DNA of 64,000 bases. Source: Paragordius varius (taxonomy: Eukaryota; Nematomorpha). Where the stretch lies: assembly GCA_964247055.1 (NCBI GenBank), contig OZ176053.1, forward strand, positions 6,200,001-6,264,000, written 5' to 3'. The position numbers and the translations under genes were made by a program. This document shows positions 62,810 through 64,000 of the stretch, piece by piece (positions within the stretch are counted from its first letter, which is position 1; the number at the start of each line of letters is the position of its first letter). The notes beneath the pieces were generated by a model. That model did no database searches, was not told where the DNA came from, and saw nothing but the letters and a program-made list of their open reading frames with translations.

Positions 62810-63880
62810 ATTACTCCGTTTTATCTTTTGTTTATTGTTTAAAACTCCATGACCCTTTGGGGAAGTTTTATATACCAGAGCGATTTAAATGCGAATATCT
62901 TAAAAAGTATATAAGATATTAAGCCGAAATCAAAAATATGCTTTCTTTTGACTTTTAGGCGCATAATACATGAAAATCGTTTTAAAAAATGTAAAATTTC
63001 CTCCGCCATTTTTTGATCGCTAATGCAACAGGCAAATAAATGTATATTATGGAAAGAAAATTTAAATAATTAACTTAAAGCTTTCAAGCCACATTTTACC
63101 AGCCACTTAACACTTTACAACACATTTATTTTAATCCTTCGATTCAAATTGGGGTAGTTAAATACCCCAGGCGTGTTTAAAATTAAATTCTTTAAAAAAT
63201 ATGGAAGGAATCGAAGCTATGGCAAAATTTTGCATATATAACATTAATAAACCGAAAGATATAAAAAAATTTATTCAAAAATACTTGATATTTATTTTAA
63301 GATAAAACCGAAAGGTAAAAATTTAGTCAACGTGACATGTTTGTAATGGTAAATTCATAAATAATACAAAATAAACCGCTTTTTCTATTTCTATCAATGT
63401 TAGTGTAATTTAAATAAAAAATTAGTTAAATTTACCCTTAAAATTAAATAAAGACGATGTTTTGAAAAATTTTATAAAATAAAAATGGCGTCGAAGTAGT
63501 TTTATATGGAACTTTTTTTCAAAACAAAATTTTATATAGATATTTTTGCATATTTATATAATATTAGGATAGAAGCATAAAATTAAATTGGGACCATTCC
63601 CTTCAGTAGTTTTTTAATAATCCTAACTCAAATTTAGTTTGGGGTATTTAGACACCCAATGAATCGAAGTGTTAATATATAATTTTAATATCAGCTGTTT
63701 GATTCGATCGTTTTTAAACTTTAAAAGTCACAAAACTGTAAAAATATAAGCTTTTTTTATCTAATACATGACAATGTTTGTTTGATAATTTAATTTTACC
63801 TGAATAACTTTAAAAAATTTATTAATTTACATGATTGAGCTTTGGGATAATAAAATCCCAATATGTCAGCCGAGAAAAAA
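62810..63880 (+). repeat. Repeat family B split by a family A copy
   Basis: The left part is 62810-63106 (aaactccatgaccctttggg; ttgacttttaggcgcataat). The right part is 63676-63880 (atcagctgtttgattcgatc; gctttgggataataaaatcc). They join to the order seen at 47819-48330. Confidence 0.55.
63107..63675 (+). repeat. TTAA MITE family A, complete copy
   Basis: TTAA at 63107-63110 and 63672-63675; ends CACTTTACAACACATTTATT and AATCGAAGTG. Inserted in family B, hence younger. Confidence 0.8.
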
Positions 63881-64000
63881 ATGAACGAGTCATCAAATGT
63901 AAATAAATTCACATCGATTAAGTTACACCGCGTGACAAAGAACGCTGTAGCAATATCATAAAAAATTACCTTTTAGAACCCATAAGATATAAATTGTAAA

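Overview
The window is AT-rich eukaryotic DNA (by eye about three quarters A+T), almost certainly from an invertebrate animal. It holds spliced genes with animal homologues: GPKOW, PET100, SWI5, a CNBP-like zinc-knuckle protein and an amine receptor closest to the histamine H1 receptor. These are separated by many kilobases of decayed DNA transposons. The most telling trait is a run of three spliceosomal introns of exactly 25 nt at the 5' end of GPKOW. Introns that small are known from very few animals, notably dicyemid mesozoans, and small 5' introns also occur in flatworms. I therefore lean to a small-bodied spiralian (dicyemid/orthonectid or flatworm grade), but the sequence alone does not settle it.

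Layout. 1-3355: nested non-autonomous DNA elements. 3387-5043: end of an unknown gene, PET100 five bases behind it, and a 64-residue two-exon candidate gene. 5170-8040: an element whose inverted ends are made of short tandem repeats, plus a split hAT-type MITE. 8673-8910: SWI5. 10237-10388: a small Cys-bearing last exon (minus). 10857-15990: two Helitron-like elements filled with ~155/310-bp tandem repeats. 17121-20729 and 27606-29945: two hAT transposase relics, each joined head-to-head to an inverted piece of itself. 20930-21370: an RTE-type LINE endonuclease fragment. 23380-25198: an unrecognised four-exon gene. 31905-36293: GPKOW (plus). 36903-39385: a seven-exon protein with 14 CCHC knuckles (minus). 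43191-46618: a second CCHC-knuckle gene (minus). 51328-52387: a Harbinger-like element, with a diverged inverted copy inside a GPKOW intron. 52742-60698: a very large histamine-H1-type GPCR (minus). 60699-64000: mostly repeats.

The genes do not form one pathway. Several are RNA-related: GPKOW is a spliceosomal G-patch factor and two genes encode zinc-knuckle RNA/DNA-binding proteins. PET100 acts in cytochrome c oxidase assembly, SWI5 in recombinational repair, and the receptor at the cell surface. The commonest repeat is a ~575-bp MITE flanked by TTAA, seen in about ten copies; it has inserted into itself, a hAT MITE and two other repeat families, so it was active late. No rRNA, tRNA, CRISPR array or retroviral/LTR element was recognised.
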